DNA of 64,000 nt from Gracilimonas sp017641085 (GTDB lineage Bacteria; Bacteroidota; Rhodothermia; Balneolales; Balneolaceae). The notes under the pieces are model-generated. The model had not been told where the DNA came from. It made no database searches and worked only from the letters and a program-made list of their open reading frames with translations. The stretch lies in NCBI RefSeq assembly GCF_046115515.1, contig NZ_CP175953.1. One strand, given 5' to 3'. How positions within the stretch are numbered: the stretch's first letter is position 1; the number at the start of each line of letters is the position of its first letter. The position numbers were made by a program, and so were the translations under genes. Below, in pieces: positions 63,377 to 64,000 of the stretch.

Positions 63377-64000
63377 TTAGCTTGGTGAGTTACTGTTATC
63401 AAATGCTTTGTTCAATCCCTGAATTACTTCCTCAAATTCGCCGCGTTCGTACTTGCGGATCAGGACGCCGTCTTCATCAATCAAAAACCGGGTGGGCACC
63501 TGAACTACATTGAATTTTTGTATGATATCCTGAACGTCAAATGAACCGATTTCGGCTACCGACCAAATTTTGCGGCGGCCTTCAAAAAATCCCTCTACGG
63601 TGAGCCGGCTTTCATCCAGCGGGATGGTGAAGATCTTCAGCCCATAGTTTTTATAAATTTCATGAATGATCACGGTACGATCGTAATCATTCTGATACTC
63701 GGGATTGGCCAGAGGAGAAATTTCCAAAATGTACACATCCCCATTCAGAGAGGAATTACTTACCGTATCGCCTGCCAGCGTTACAAATGAAAAGTCGGGA
63801 GCCTGAACGCCCGGAGCCAGGTAATTCAGATCGTAACGAATTCGGCGGGCCCACTTTTTAGAACCGGAGCCGGTGTACTGTTCTTCATAGCTGTTGAGCA
63901 GTGTTTTGGCTTCCTTCACGCGGGAGCTGTCAAAATACATCATAATTTTATCCCGCTTAATCGCTTCCTTAACCGATTCATCACCGGAAATCTGTACCAG
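63377..64000 (-). CDS. Thioredoxin-like (TlpA/AhpC-type) protein without CxxC, partial at window edge
   Basis: The frame is open to the last base of the window (19 codons beyond an internal Met at 63943), so the N terminus is missing. The visible 207 residues begin with helices (SVKEAIKRDKI) and continue into a thioredoxin fold: PDFSFVTLAGDTVSNSSLNG, the strand VYILEIS where CxxC is expected (here EISPLANPEYQ), and the cis-Pro segment VQVPTRFLIDEDGVLIRKYE. With no CxxC it is probably not a disulfide reductase. It may be a structural or peptide-binding TlpA-like domain. It leads the tpiA-purD run with a 15-nt gap. Confidence 0.75.
   Translation of the reverse strand: MVQISGDESVKEAIKRDKIMMYFDSSRVKEAKTLLNSYEEQYTGSGSKKWARRIRYDLNYLAPGVQAPDFSFVTLAGDTVSNSSLNGDVYILEISPLANPEYQNDYDRTVIIHEIYKNYGLKIFTIPLDESRLTVEGFFEGRRKIWSVAEIGSFDVQDIIQKFNVVQVPTRFLIDEDGVLIRKYERGEFEEVIQGLNKAFDNSNSPS

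Noticed and set aside
1..64000. tRNA, rRNA or riboswitch genes
   Set aside because: I looked in the intergenic regions and found no cloverleaf, rRNA stretch or known aptamer core. A covariance search could still find a small RNA.

Overview
The window is a housekeeping-rich stretch of a bacterial chromosome that most resembles the Bacteroidota-related phylum Balneolota (Gracilimonas/Balneola type). This is inferred from gene content, not from a search. The evidence is a short primary sigma factor without region 1.1, two large secreted proteins ending in a type IX secretion (Por) sorting domain with the NYPNPFNP/NFPNPFNP signature, a fused E2-E1 2-oxoglutarate dehydrogenase, a bacillithiol-type YtxJ redoxin, DUF3098 and other Bacteroidota-type small proteins, and few strong Shine-Dalgarno sequences. 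No rRNA, tRNA, CRISPR array, prophage or insertion sequence with a transposase was found.

Layout. 1-6.8 kb (minus): a propeller sensor cut by the window edge, sigA, then pepF - GAF/degenerate-GGDEF protein - deoB. 7-15.6 kb (plus): the 1220-residue 2-oxoglutarate dehydrogenase with a TTG start, a metzincin protease exported by T9SS, a YdeI-like protein and a LapA-like membrane protein. 15.6-19.5 kb (minus): DUF3224 and a membrane protein, groEL-groES behind a near-consensus sigma-54 promoter, and rsmA. 19.8-28 kb (plus): a PgpH-type HD phosphodiesterase, xerD, a lipoprotein, gamma-glutamyltransferase, a GxxExxY gene bounded by inverted repeats, and mtnA. 28-39.7 kb: ytxJ, a UPF0173 hydrolase, a PorV-like barrel, an RND efflux operon with one adaptor and two permeases, and an acyl-ACP thioesterase. 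40-46.2 kb (minus): aldo/keto reductase, a second T9SS cargo, a DAACS symporter overlapping a DUF92 protein, and DUF3098. 46.3-52.8 kb (plus): maf, a TPR protein, a GATase-like exported protein, mazG and citrate synthase, with a convergent DUF2306 protein. 53-64 kb: leuS, a VapBC-type module, a DUF885 peptidase, and a minus-strand run of thioredoxin-like protein - tpiA - purD - beta-propeller - LuxE-like - LuxC-like.

The most interesting signals are between genes. Degenerate 7-bp-period repeats occur at four places: before rsmA, before mazG, between purD and the propeller gene, and in frame inside the LuxE-like gene. A GxxExxY gene sits in a roughly 540-bp cassette with 39-bp imperfect inverted ends. 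There are also two copies of a 15-17-bp-stem REP-like element, two paired-palindrome elements with the same 10-nt spacing, and a dispersed 29-bp repeat with two copies. The candidate sigma-54 control of groESL and the luciferase-free LuxC/LuxE pair are the most testable functional hypotheses.
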